Positions 25,728 to 33,039 of a DNA stretch of 64,000 nucleotides are shown here, in pieces. A program made the position numbers and the translations under genes. Source of the stretch: DASZTV01 sp035547515. GTDB taxonomy: Bacteria > Actinomycetota > Actinomycetes > JAFAQI01. The stretch lies in the NCBI GenBank assembly GCA_035547515.1, contig DASZUS010000025.1:1-64000 (forward strand). The letters are read 5' to 3'. The stretch's first letter is position 1, and each line of letters opens with the position of its first letter. The notes beneath the pieces were generated by a model. The model was not told the origin of the DNA, searched no databases, and worked only from the letters and a program-made list of their open reading frames with translations.

Positions 25728-26518
25728 AGCGCGAACCCGCCGTCGACCGGTACGACGGCGCCGGTCACCGCCGCGCTCGCCTCACCGGCCAGGAACGCGA
25801 TCACCGCGGCGACCTCGTCCGGCTCGATGATCCGCTGCAGTGGCTGCTGGCGCGCGAACGCCTCAGCGTCGTCGAGGGCGTACATGCGCGCGCTCTCGTC
25901 GAGCATCGCGGTGCGCGTCGACCCGGGGCTGACCGCGTTGACGGTGACGCCGGTCGGGCCGAGCTCGGCGGCAAGCCCGCGCACCAGGCCGGTGACGCCC
26001 GCTTTGGAGGCGCAGTACGCCGCGAGCTTGTCCAGGCCTTCGGTAGCAGCGGCGGAGGCGACGGCAACGAACCTGCCGCTGCGCGGCTGGGGCCGGCGGA
26101 GCAATGCAGGCACGGCGGCCCTCGCGAGGTTGAGCACCCCCCCGAGGTTGATGTCGACCAACGCCTGCTCCGCGGCCGGCGGGAGCTCCCACTGGGGCAC
26201 GCCGCCCGCGATTGCGCCGGCGCAGGCGATCGCCGCGTCGAGACCGCCCCACCGCCGCTCCGCCTCCGCGACGGCAGCCTGCAGCGCCTGCGGGTCGCGC
26301 ACATCCGCGACGAACGTCGCGGCTTGCCCACTGGACGCCGAGACGATCGCGGACGCGAGGTCATCCTGGGTCGCCAACGAATACGGCAGCGCCTCGACGT
26401 CGCGCGCGATGTCGAGGGCGAGCACGGCCCAACCTTGGGCAAGCAGGGCCGACACGGTCGCGGCGCCGATCCCCCGAGCCGCCCCGGTGACGATCGCGAC
26501 GCGCCGCTCGGCGCTCAT
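25724..26518 (-). CDS. Mycofactocin-cluster short-chain dehydrogenase
   Basis: 264-residue SDR: cofactor loop VTGAARGIGAAT, NAG-equivalent CAGA, active-site YCASKAG, and the end block VTGAVVPVDGGFAL. It lies inside the mft operon between mftE and mftF, so it is very likely one of the mycofactocin-coupled SDRs that hold NAD tightly and pass electrons to mycofactocin. I take ATG 26518, which overlaps the mftE stop as ATGA, rather than the in-frame ATG three codons upstream. Substrate unknown, probably an alcohol. Confidence 0.87.
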   Translation of the reverse strand: MSAERRVAIVTGAARGIGAATVSALLAQGWAVLALDIARDVEALPYSLATQDDLASAIVSASSGQAATFVADVRDPQALQAAVAEAERRWGGLDAAIACAGAIAGGVPQWELPPAAEQALVDINLGGVLNLARAAVPALLRRPQPRSGRFVAVASAAATEGLDKLAAYCASKAGVTGLVRGLAAELGPTGVTVNAVSPGSTRTAMLDESARMYALDDAEAFARQQPLQRIIEPDEVAAVIAFLAGEASAAVTGAVVPVDGGFAL

Positions 26519-27195
26519 GGCTGCCACGTGCCGACCGCGGCGGCGAGCTGGTCGGCTGCGGCCGCGAGCAGCGCCTCACCCTCGGCGGCATCCGCACCGG
26601 TCGGGTCGCCCAGCACGCCGCTCGGGCTGACCGAACGTACGCCGTCCGAGCGCAGGGCCGGCAGGAGGTCGGCCAACGGCTCGCGGTTGCCGACGACCGC
26701 GGCCTCGCGGCGTACCGCCTCCGGACGCAGCGCCAGCATCATCGCGGTCTCCGGGCGGCCGGCATGCGCATCGCCTTCCCAGCTCGGCATGAAAGCCAGG
26801 ACGTGATGGCACTCGTCGCGCATCCGGCTCTGCACCCGTAGCAGGGGCTCGGCGTTGCCGCCGTGGCCGCACACGAGGACGACGCCGCGAAAGGAGGCGG
26901 ATGCCGATCTGATGAGCTCGACCAGCAGGTGCTCGAGGGCCTCCTGGCCGATCGACAGCGTCCCGGCGAAGCCGGCGTGCTCGCCGCTGGATCCGTACGG
27001 AACCGGTGGTGCGACAACAACGTCATCGCGGACCTCCGCGAGTCGCTGCGCAATGGCGACGGCGATGTCGGTGTCGGTACTGAGCGGCAGGTGCGGACCG
27101 TGCTGCTCGGTCGAGCCGACCGGCACCAGGAGGAGCCGGTCGGGGGCAGTGTCGAGCTCGGTCCAGGTCAGATCGTCGAGCGAGCGCCCCGTCAC
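26515..27195 (-). CDS. mftE: Mycofactocin precursor peptidase MftE (creatininase family)
   Basis: 226-residue metallopeptidase that releases the C-terminal Val-Tyr product from modified MftA. Creatininase-family metal ligands are visible in order: GSTEQHGPHLPLSTDTDI, then GHGGNAEPLL and GDAHAGRPETAMM. GTG at 27195 overlaps the mftC stop as GTGA, a better choice than far-upstream starts that run into mftC in another frame. Its stop overlaps the next ATG. Short length is normal for MftE. Confidence 0.92.
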   Translation of the reverse strand: MTGRSLDDLTWTELDTAPDRLLLVPVGSTEQHGPHLPLSTDTDIAVAIAQRLAEVRDDVVVAPPVPYGSSGEHAGFAGTLSIGQEALEHLLVELIRSASASFRGVVLVCGHGGNAEPLLRVQSRMRDECHHVLAFMPSWEGDAHAGRPETAMMLALRPEAVRREAAVVGNREPLADLLPALRSDGVRSVSPSGVLGDPTGADAAEGEALLAAAADQLAAAVGTWQP

Positions 27196-28337
27196 AGCGG
27201 GCTGGTGTCGCAGGCGCGGTCCGGTCGCCTGCCGATCGTCACCGGCACGGCGCGTGAGTGATCGGGTGACGGGCGCGGCGTGCTCCCTGCCGGTACGGCG
27301 GCAAGGGGCAGCTCGCCGTGGCCCTTCACGCACTCCGGATCCGGGCCGTCGAGCGGGAGACCGGTGAAGAACTTCGCGGCCATGCATCCGCCACGGCATG
27401 CGTCGTACGACGAGCACTTCGTGCAGGCGCCGCCGGTCTGCGGGCTGCGCAGGTCGAGGAACAGCTCGGACTCCCGCCAGACCCGCTCGAACCCGCCGGC
27501 GTCGCGCACGTTACCCGCCAGGAACTGCTCGTGGATCGCGAACGGACACGCGTAAACGTCGCCCACCGGGTCGACGAGGCAGACCACCCGCCCGGCGCCG
27601 CAGAGGTTGAGGCCGGGCAGCGCCTCGCCGTACGCGCTGAGGTGGAAGAACGAGTCACCGGTCAGCACGCCCTCGCCGTTGGCAACCAGCCAGTCGTAGA
27701 GCTCGCGCTGTTGCTCGGGATAAGGGTGCAGCTCGTGCCAGGTCTCTGCGCCGCGGCCCGCGGGCCGCAGCCGGGTGATCCGCAGCTGAGCGTCGTAGCG
27801 GTCGGCGATCGCCTTGAAGGCGTCGAGCTGCCCGACGTTGTGGCGCGTCATCACCACGGAGATCTTGAAGTTGCGCATTCCGGCAGCGTGGAGGTTCTCC
27901 ATCGCGCGGATCGCCGTGGCGTAGGAGCCACGCCCGCGCACTGCGTCGTTGACCTCTGCCGTCGCGCCGTCGAGCGAGATCTGCACGTCGACGTAGTCGC
28001 TGTCCGCCAGCCGCTGCGCGATCGCCGGCGTGATCTTGATGCCGTTCGTGGAGAACTTTACGCCGACGTGGTGGGCGGTCGCGTAGTCGACGAGCTCCCA
28101 GAAGTCACTGCGCACGGTCGGCTCCCCGCCGCCGATGTTGACGTAGAAGATCTGCATCCGCTCGAAGGTGTCGATCAGCGCCTTGCACTCATCCGTGCTG
28201 AGCTCGCGAGGGTCACGGCGCCCGGAGCTGGACAGGCAGTGCGTGCAGGCGAGGTTGCAGGCGTAGGTGAGCTCCCACGTCAGGCAGATCGGCGCGTCGA
28301 GCCCGAGCTCGAACTCGTCGAGCAGCGTCGCGGTCAC
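27192..28337 (-). CDS. mftC: Mycofactocin radical SAM maturase MftC
   Basis: 381-residue radical SAM/SPASM enzyme that decarboxylates and cyclises the C-terminal Val-Tyr of MftA. The SAM cluster motif is CNLACTHC; NIGGGEPTVR is the SAM-binding GGE region; the SPASM domain carries further Cys sets (NLCGAGRVVCLVDP, VYACPF, GACTKCSSYDACRGGC). GTG at 28337 overlaps the mftB stop (GTGA). A C-terminal tail of about 30 residues after ECVKGHGELPL is Pro/Arg-rich and poorly conserved in appearance. Confidence 0.95.
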   Translation of the reverse strand: MTATLLDEFELGLDAPICLTWELTYACNLACTHCLSSSGRRDPRELSTDECKALIDTFERMQIFYVNIGGGEPTVRSDFWELVDYATAHHVGVKFSTNGIKITPAIAQRLADSDYVDVQISLDGATAEVNDAVRGRGSYATAIRAMENLHAAGMRNFKISVVMTRHNVGQLDAFKAIADRYDAQLRITRLRPAGRGAETWHELHPYPEQQRELYDWLVANGEGVLTGDSFFHLSAYGEALPGLNLCGAGRVVCLVDPVGDVYACPFAIHEQFLAGNVRDAGGFERVWRESELFLDLRSPQTGGACTKCSSYDACRGGCMAAKFFTGLPLDGPDPECVKGHGELPLAAVPAGSTPRPSPDHSRAVPVTIGRRPDRACDTSPL

Positions 28338-28615
28338 GACGCTCGCTCGCAGATCATGTCGGTCGCCGCGAGCCCGGCAAGGGCGCGCTGGTACGCCGGG
28401 ATCTCGCCGCCCGTAACCCCTGCACCGGCGAGCGCGGCGCGCGCCGACTCCGAGGAGTCGAGCCGCTGCACCGCGTCCAGCAGCGCGGGGGTCTTCAGGA
28501 ACGACAGCCGGCGCGTGCCGAAGTGGTAGAGCAACGCGCCGAAGCGCTCCGGCCGGACGGCGACGCTGGGGTGCAGTCGCCACGCACCGTCCAGATCGAA
28601 GTCCTTAGTAGACAC
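28334..28615 (-). CDS. mftB: Mycofactocin peptide chaperone MftB
   Basis: 93-residue peptide-recognition (RRE-type) protein that binds MftA and presents it to MftC. Recognisable by LHPSVAVRPERFGALLYHF followed by GTRRLSFLK and its position. I choose GTG 28615 (VSTKDFDLDGAW), which overlaps the end of mftA by 11 bp; no other start codon precedes the conserved core in this frame. Its stop overlaps the mftC GTG. Confidence 0.9.
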   Translation of the reverse strand: MSTKDFDLDGAWRLHPSVAVRPERFGALLYHFGTRRLSFLKTPALLDAVQRLDSSESARAALAGAGVTGGEIPAYQRALAGLAATDMICERAS

Positions 28616-28727
28616 CGCACATGCCGTCGATCGAGACGTCCTCGACCAGCACGTCTTCCACGACAACTGCCTCGTCGGTGGTCTCGTCAAGCTCGTCGGC
28701 GACTGCGTCGGTGGCGGTCGGCGTCAT
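28605..28727 (-). CDS. mftA: Mycofactocin precursor peptide MftA
   Basis: 40-residue ribosomal precursor. The C terminus IDGMCGVY is the invariant mycofactocin core: the final Val-Tyr becomes the cofactor. The leader is acidic (DELDETTDEAVVVEDVLVED) as usual. ATG at 28727 has GAGGAGGAC at good distance. A longer in-frame reading to 28802 crosses the promoter region and is rejected. First gene of the leftward operon. Confidence 0.95.
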   Translation of the reverse strand: MTPTATDAVADELDETTDEAVVVEDVLVEDVSIDGMCGVY

Positions 28728-28758
28728 GGCGTCCTCCTCGATGATGGCGGTGGGAGGA

Positions 28759-28802
28759 CAATAACGGCACTGAGTGTCACAAAACAAGGTCGGGTGCCAC
28801 AA
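28759..28802. promoter_or_regulatory. mftR-mftA divergent promoter region with direct repeats
   Basis: On the minus strand, TTGTTT (28782-28787) and TTATTG (28759-28764) are 17 bp apart and fit -35/-10 boxes for the mftA operon. Two direct repeats GTGTCACAA (28774-28782) and GTGCCACAA (28794-28802) lie 20 bp apart, two helical turns, and a CACTGAGTG palindrome overlaps the spacer (28769-28777). MftR is the obvious candidate binder. Based on pattern only. Confidence 0.5.
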
Positions 28803-28810
28803 TCAGCCGC

Positions 28811-29395
28811 ATGCCCGCTGGCCGGCCGAGTGCGACGAGCGCGCGCGAGCTCGAGCTGGTCGCGCTGAAGCTGTTCTCGGAGAACGGGTTCGCGCAAACC
28901 TCGGTCGAGCAGATCGCCGCCGGTGCGGGCGTCAGCAAACGCACGTTCTTCCGCTACTTCGACTCCAAGACGGCCGTGCTGTGGCACGACTTCGACAACG
29001 AGGTTCAAGCCTTGCGGGCCGCGTTCGAACGCATCCCTGCGAAGACACCACTGATGACGGCAATCCGCGAAGTGGTGATCGGCGTCAACCGCTACCGCGC
29101 CGAGGACGTCCCGGAGCTGCGCACCAGGATGAGCCTGATCAGCTCCGACCCGGACCTGCAGGCGAGCGCCTCGCTGCACTACGACGCGTGGGAGCAGGCA
29201 GTCGTCGCCTTCGCCGCCGCGCGCCTCGACCAGTCGCCCGATGCACTGGTGCCCTTGGCGATCGGGCGGACCACGCTGGCGGCTTGCCGTGCGGCGTACG
29301 ACGTGTGGGTGGCCAGAGCCGATGCTGACCTCACGACGTACCTCGACCAAGCCCTGCGCGCCCTGGCCTCCGGCTTCCGCCCTTCCTCGAAGTAG
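28811..29395 (+). CDS. mftR: TetR-family regulator of the mycofactocin operon, MftR
   Basis: 194-residue TetR-type repressor. The N-terminal helix-turn-helix (VALKLFSENGFAQTSVEQIAAGAGVSKRTFFRYFDSK in three helices, about 17-50) is typical; the rest is an all-helical ligand domain. It is divergent from mftA with 83 bp between starts, the standard mft arrangement; related MftR proteins respond to acyl-CoA. ATG at 28811 has no clear ribosome-binding site, so the message may be leaderless. The last residues (RPSSK) and stop codon are encoded inside the repeat at 29373-29515. Confidence 0.9.
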   Translation: MPAGRPSATSARELELVALKLFSENGFAQTSVEQIAAGAGVSKRTFFRYFDSKTAVLWHDFDNEVQALRAAFERIPAKTPLMTAIREVVIGVNRYRAEDVPELRTRMSLISSDPDLQASASLHYDAWEQAVVAFAAARLDQSPDALVPLAIGRTTLAACRAAYDVWVARADADLTTYLDQALRALASGFRPSSK

Positions 29396-29515
29396 CACAT
29401 GACCGGCGCCCAAGTAGCCGGACCGGCCCCCGAAACCGGACAAACCGGTGCAAGCCGGGCGACCCGCCTCCCGGTGTTGTGCTACTTCGAGGACAGGCGC
29501 CTGCGCCGCAGGCGG
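29373..29515. repeat. 143-bp palindromic repeat element, copy 1
   Basis: Ends carry a 16-bp inverted repeat: 29384-29399 (TCCTCGAAGTAGCACA) and 29478-29493 (its reverse complement), extended by ACCGG/CCGGT after a 2-base mismatch, so the whole 110-bp core can fold into one stem-loop. A second copy lies at 29911-30054; the cores differ by nine substitutions and one indel by hand count. The outer parts (GCTTCCGCCCT left; CAGGCGCCTGCGCCGCAGGC right) are also shared. It ends the mftR gene and stops 11 bp before the next ATG. Confidence 0.9.
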
Positions 29516-29526
29516 ATACTCGGGCT

Positions 29527-29940
29527 ATGGCCTCGCTGGCAGCTCAGGCGCAGGCGATCGGTAGGGGCCGATCGATCGCCCTTGGCGTCGCGTTCGCATG
29601 GAGCCTGGCCCTGATCCTGGGCGCATGCGTGGTGCCGGTCTACTCCTCGAGCGGATCGGCAGGTGACGGTCCCAGCACCTTGGTCGGCGCGAACGGCATC
29701 GGAGTCATCGACATCGTGTCTGTTCCGCTTGCAGTCACCGCGATCGTGGCGGTGCTGCTCTGGCGGCGGCGGCACGCGCCGGGAGCAGGACCCGCCGCAT
29801 GGACGGTGACCGGCCTGGCCGCGGCGTTCAACCTCGCCGGCATGCTGACGATCGGGCCGCTGATCCTTCCGATCACGATCTGCCTGATCGCCGCCTGCGC
29901 GGCAGGCGGCGCTTCCGCCCTTCCTCGAAGTAGCACATGA
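29527..29940 (+). CDS. Small four-span membrane protein between two repeat copies
   Basis: 137 residues, with about four predicted spans (roughly 12-32, 55-80, 92-112, 115-130) and the motif GVIDIVSVPLAVTAIVAVLLW. Family not recognised. The ATG at 29527 begins 12 bp after repeat copy 1, and the last residues (ASALPRSST) and TGA stop lie within copy 2, so the whole gene sits between direct repeats. It converges with lepB, which also ends in copy 2. No ribosome-binding site is obvious. Confidence 0.65.
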   Translation: MASLAAQAQAIGRGRSIALGVAFAWSLALILGACVVPVYSSSGSAGDGPSTLVGANGIGVIDIVSVPLAVTAIVAVLLWRRRHAPGAGPAAWTVTGLAAAFNLAGMLTIGPLILPITICLIAACAAGGASALPRSST

Positions 29941-30054
29941 CCGGCGCCCCAAGTAGCGGCGCGGGCCCCCGAAACCGCACAGACCGGTGCAAGCCGGGCG
30001 AGCCGCCGCCCGGTGCTGTGCTACTTCGAGGACAGGCGCCTGCGCCGCAGGCGG
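29911..30054. repeat. 143-bp palindromic repeat element, copy 2
   Basis: Same element as at 29373-29515, same orientation. The 16-bp inverted ends are at 29922-29937 and 30017-30032. It supplies the C-terminal codons and stops of two convergent genes: ACA-TGA for the membrane protein (frame 2 of the left arm) and SSK-TAG for lepB (minus strand, right arm). Confidence 0.9.
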
Positions 30055-30872
30055 CGCCACGGCACGAGCAGGGCACCTGACAGGCCGGTCGCCACGCCGG
30101 CGTCGAGGCCTGGCTGGTGGAACGTCGCTGGGACGCCCAGGTGCTTCCAGTCCGAGATCGGCCAGATCACGAAGGAGGCCTTGCCGACGACGTCACTGAC
30201 CGGAACCGTGCCGTTGGCGCGTGAGTCCGACGAGTCGTCGCGGTGGTCGCCCATCACGAACAGCTGCCCCTTCGGCACGACGACCGAGTGGCCTGCGAAG
30301 CCCAGGCTGCTGCACTGGTCCGAGCCTGGGTACAGGTACGGCTCGGTCAGCGGATGGCCGTTGACGCTGAGCACGTCCGATGTGCTGCAGGCGACGGTGT
30401 CGCCGCCGACTCCGATCACCCGCTTGATGAAGTCGTTGTCGCTGCTCGAGGGCGTCAGGCCGATCCAGGTGCCGACGTCGTGGATCACCCGCAGGATCGG
30501 GTTGCTCGGCGTCGTCGACTGGTTCTCCGGCGGCCATCCCGCAGGCCCCTTGAACACGACGATCTCCCCGCGATGCGGGGAGCGGAAGTCATAGATCAGC
30601 TTGTCCACCAGGACGCGGTCGAACGGGTGACCCGGGCTCGTGCCGCAATCGTTGCAGGAGGGGTTCCCGCCCTGCAGCGTGTTCTCCATCGACGCCGACG
30701 GGATATAGAAGGCCTGTACGAAGAACGTCTTGATCAGCACCGCCAGGGCGAGCGCGATGATGATGAGGATCGGCAGCTCCTTCCAGAACGGCCGATGCTT
30801 TTCCTCGGTGGTGCTTTCCGCTGGGCTGCCGTCGTCGTCGGTCGCAACCGCGACCGGCTCGTCCTCGCTCAC
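30021..30872 (-). CDS. lepB: Signal peptidase I
   Basis: Membrane serine protease that removes signal peptides, 283 residues. After an acidic cytoplasmic N terminus comes one span (about 33-54, LPILIIIALALAVLIKTFF), then box B with the nucleophile (FYIPSASMENTL) and box D with the general-base Lys (FIKRVIGVGGD), and box E (VMGDHRDDSSDSR). GTG at 30872 has GGTGGG upstream. A second hydrophobic stretch near the C terminus is followed by a very basic end, WRRLRRRRLSSK, partly encoded by repeat copy 2. It lies 19 bp downstream of an acyl-CoA dehydrogenase gene. Confidence 0.92.
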   Translation of the reverse strand: MSEDEPVAVATDDDGSPAESTTEEKHRPFWKELPILIIIALALAVLIKTFFVQAFYIPSASMENTLQGGNPSCNDCGTSPGHPFDRVLVDKLIYDFRSPHRGEIVVFKGPAGWPPENQSTTPSNPILRVIHDVGTWIGLTPSSSDNDFIKRVIGVGGDTVACSTSDVLSVNGHPLTEPYLYPGSDQCSSLGFAGHSVVVPKGQLFVMGDHRDDSSDSRANGTVPVSDVVGKASFVIWPISDWKHLGVPATFHQPGLDAGVATGLSGALLVPWRRLRRRRLSSK

Positions 30873-30891
30873 GAACCCACCGTACGTGCGC

Positions 30892-31878
30892 TCAACGCCC
30901 GAGCAGCGTCGCCCGCTGGCCCGACTCGCCGCCGAGCAGCTCGCGCAGCGCGTGCACCCGCTTGAGATACAGGTGCGCGTCGCACTCCCAGGTGACGCCG
31001 ATGCCGCCGTAGATCTGGATCGCCTCGCGGGCGTTGGACAGTGCCGCACGCTCGCTGACCACCCGGGCAGCAGCCGCTTGGTACGCCGCATCCGGTGCCG
31101 ATTCGCTCACGCTCAGTGCGGCAAACGTGAGCTGCGCATCTGCGAGCGCCGCTCCGACCGCCATGTCCGCGCAGCGGTGCTTCACCGCCTGAAAGGCGCC
31201 GATCGGCGTCCCGAACTGCTCTCTGGTCTTGGCGTAGCCGACCGCCATGTCACGTGCGGCGTCCGCGATCCCGGAGAGGACCGCGCTGACGAGGACCGAG
31301 CCACGCAGCGCGATCGCGCCGCCCTGCGCATCGACCGAGACGAGCGGATCGGTCGTGGTCAACGTCGCGGACTCGCGCGAGGTCAGCTCGTCGAGCCCGG
31401 CAACCGCGGCGCGGTCCTGGGCTGCCGACGCCGCCAGCAGCCGAGCGGATCGGGAGTCGAGTAGCAGCAGGTAGTCGGCGCCGATCGCGTCGATGAGCCG
31501 CGCCGCGTTGTCGCCGGAGATCGCGATCCCGGCACGCGCCTGGCCACTGAGCAACCGGTCCGCGATGTCGCGAGCCCCGCCAGCAGCCGCAACCCGCGCG
31601 GCCAGAACGGTCGCGATGAAGGGCCCGGGAACGGCGCGGCGGCCGAGCTCCTTGCACAGCAACGCCTCGTCGATCAGATCGAAGCCGGCGCCGCCGCACT
31701 CCTCCGCCAGTCCCAGACCGAACCAGCCGGCGTCGGCTGCGGCCCGCCACAAGCCGTCAAGCGGCGTGCGGTCGCCGTCAAGAACCTGGCGGACCGAGGA
31801 GACCGGCATCAGGTCGTCGAGCACCTCCGCAACGGAGGCGACGATCGAACGCTGGTCGTCCGAGAGCAAGAGGTCCAC
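30892..31878 (-). CDS. Acyl-CoA dehydrogenase, small/beta-type subunit
   Basis: 328-residue acyl-CoA dehydrogenase-fold protein. Visible: EECGGAGFDLIDEALLCKEL in the N-terminal helical domain, KTREQFGTPIGAFQAVKHRCADM and IYGGIGVTWECDAHLYLKR at the C-terminal helical domain. It is short and lacks the strong SEPGAGSD-type substrate loop, as in beta-type partners of the steroid alpha2-beta2 enzymes. It starts (GTG 31878) 3 bp after the stop of the larger acyl-CoA dehydrogenase, so the two probably form one enzyme, like FadE28-FadE29 or FadE26-FadE27. Confidence 0.85.
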   Translation of the reverse strand: MDLLLSDDQRSIVASVAEVLDDLMPVSSVRQVLDGDRTPLDGLWRAAADAGWFGLGLAEECGGAGFDLIDEALLCKELGRRAVPGPFIATVLAARVAAAGGARDIADRLLSGQARAGIAISGDNAARLIDAIGADYLLLLDSRSARLLAASAAQDRAAVAGLDELTSRESATLTTTDPLVSVDAQGGAIALRGSVLVSAVLSGIADAARDMAVGYAKTREQFGTPIGAFQAVKHRCADMAVGAALADAQLTFAALSVSESAPDAAYQAAAARVVSERAALSNAREAIQIYGGIGVTWECDAHLYLKRVHALRELLGGESGQRATLLGR

Positions 31879-31881
31879 CTG

Positions 31882-33033
31882 TCACGCCCTCGGCAACCCG
31901 AGCACGCGCTCGCCGATGATGTTGCGCTGGATGTCCGAGGTCCCGCCGGCGATGGTCTCGGTGTAGGAGAACAGGTAGTCCTCGTCCCACGACGCGTGGG
32001 TGATGCCGGGCAGCGGCGAGCCGGGACCGACGATCTCGAGCGCGAGGCGCATCAGCCGCTGGCGCAGCTCGGTGTAGGCGAGCTTGACCAGCGACCCCTC
32101 GGGGCCAGGGACCGCTTGCTCGGCGTTGCGCATCGCGTTGAGATAGGTGAGCGCGCGCAGCGCGGCGATCTCGGCGCGCGCGTTCGCGAGCTGCGCGGCC
32201 AGCTCCGGGCGCTCGCCTGCCGCGCCGGCATCGGGCAGGTACGACGCAAGGCGCTCGGCGATCGAGGCGAGCTGCACCTGGCCGTGGGTGAACGCCGTAC
32301 CGCGCTCGAACGACAGCGTCGACATCGCCACCCGCCAGCCGTCGTTGACCGCGCCGACGACGTTGGTCAGCGGGATGCGCACGTCGTCGTAGAAGACCTC
32401 ACAGAAGTGGCTGAGGCCATCGAGGGTCTTGATCGGCCGGATCGTGATGCCGGGCAGCCGCATGTCGCAGATCACCCACGTGAGCCCCTTGTGCTTGGGC
32501 GCGGTGGGGTCAGTGCGGACCAGCAGCTCCTGGTACTCCGCGAGGTCAGCGAAGCTGGTCCAGAGCTTCTGCCCGTTGACGACCAGGTCGTCGCCGTCGA
32601 TGACCGCCGTGGTTCGCAGCGAGGCAAGGTCCGAGCCCGCCTGCGGCTCGGAGAAGCCCTGGCACCACAGCACCTCGCCACGGAGGATCTTCGGCAGGTG
32701 GAACGCCTTCTGCTCTTCCGTACCGTTGGCGATGAGCGTCGGGCCGGCGTGGTTGATCGCGACGAACCGGCTGTCGATGTCGGGCGCCCCGATGCGAGCG
32801 CACTCCTCGAGCCAGATCAGCTGGTGCAACACCGGCAGGCCGCGGCCCTGGTACTGCGCCGGCCAGGCGACGCCGGCCCAACCGCCGGCCCACTGTCGGC
32901 GCTGCCACTCGAGATCGAACTCGCGCATGGCGGGGCCGTCATTGGGACGCGGCTCCCGGGGAAAGTTCGCCTCGATCCAGTCCCGCGCGGCCTGTCGGAA
33001 GACAAGGTCTTCCGCCGACAGCGCGAGCTCCAT
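31882..33033 (-). CDS. Acyl-CoA dehydrogenase, large/alpha-type subunit
   Basis: 383-residue FAD enzyme. It contains QGFSEPQAGSDLASLRTTA and NGQKLWTSFAD (substrate and flavin loops), and the end block AGGTSDIQRNIIGERVLGLPRA. The Gly before GT replaces the MCAD-type catalytic Glu, as in the steroid subfamily. It lies 6 bp after the thiolase stop and is followed at once by the smaller acyl-CoA dehydrogenase. Together with the DUF35 and thiolase genes this resembles the mycobacterial igr side-chain operon, without its P450 and MaoC genes. Confidence 0.88.
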   Translation of the reverse strand: MELALSAEDLVFRQAARDWIEANFPREPRPNDGPAMREFDLEWQRRQWAGGWAGVAWPAQYQGRGLPVLHQLIWLEECARIGAPDIDSRFVAINHAGPTLIANGTEEQKAFHLPKILRGEVLWCQGFSEPQAGSDLASLRTTAVIDGDDLVVNGQKLWTSFADLAEYQELLVRTDPTAPKHKGLTWVICDMRLPGITIRPIKTLDGLSHFCEVFYDDVRIPLTNVVGAVNDGWRVAMSTLSFERGTAFTHGQVQLASIAERLASYLPDAGAAGERPELAAQLANARAEIAALRALTYLNAMRNAEQAVPGPEGSLVKLAYTELRQRLMRLALEIVGPGSPLPGITHASWDEDYLFSYTETIAGGTSDIQRNIIGERVLGLPRA

Positions 33034-33039
33034 CGGCTC

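Noticed and set aside
29373..30054. Integron gene cassette with attC sites
   Set aside because: The inverted ends lack the GTTRRRY/RYYYAAC core of attC, and no integrase or cassette array is present; a palindromic repeat fits better.
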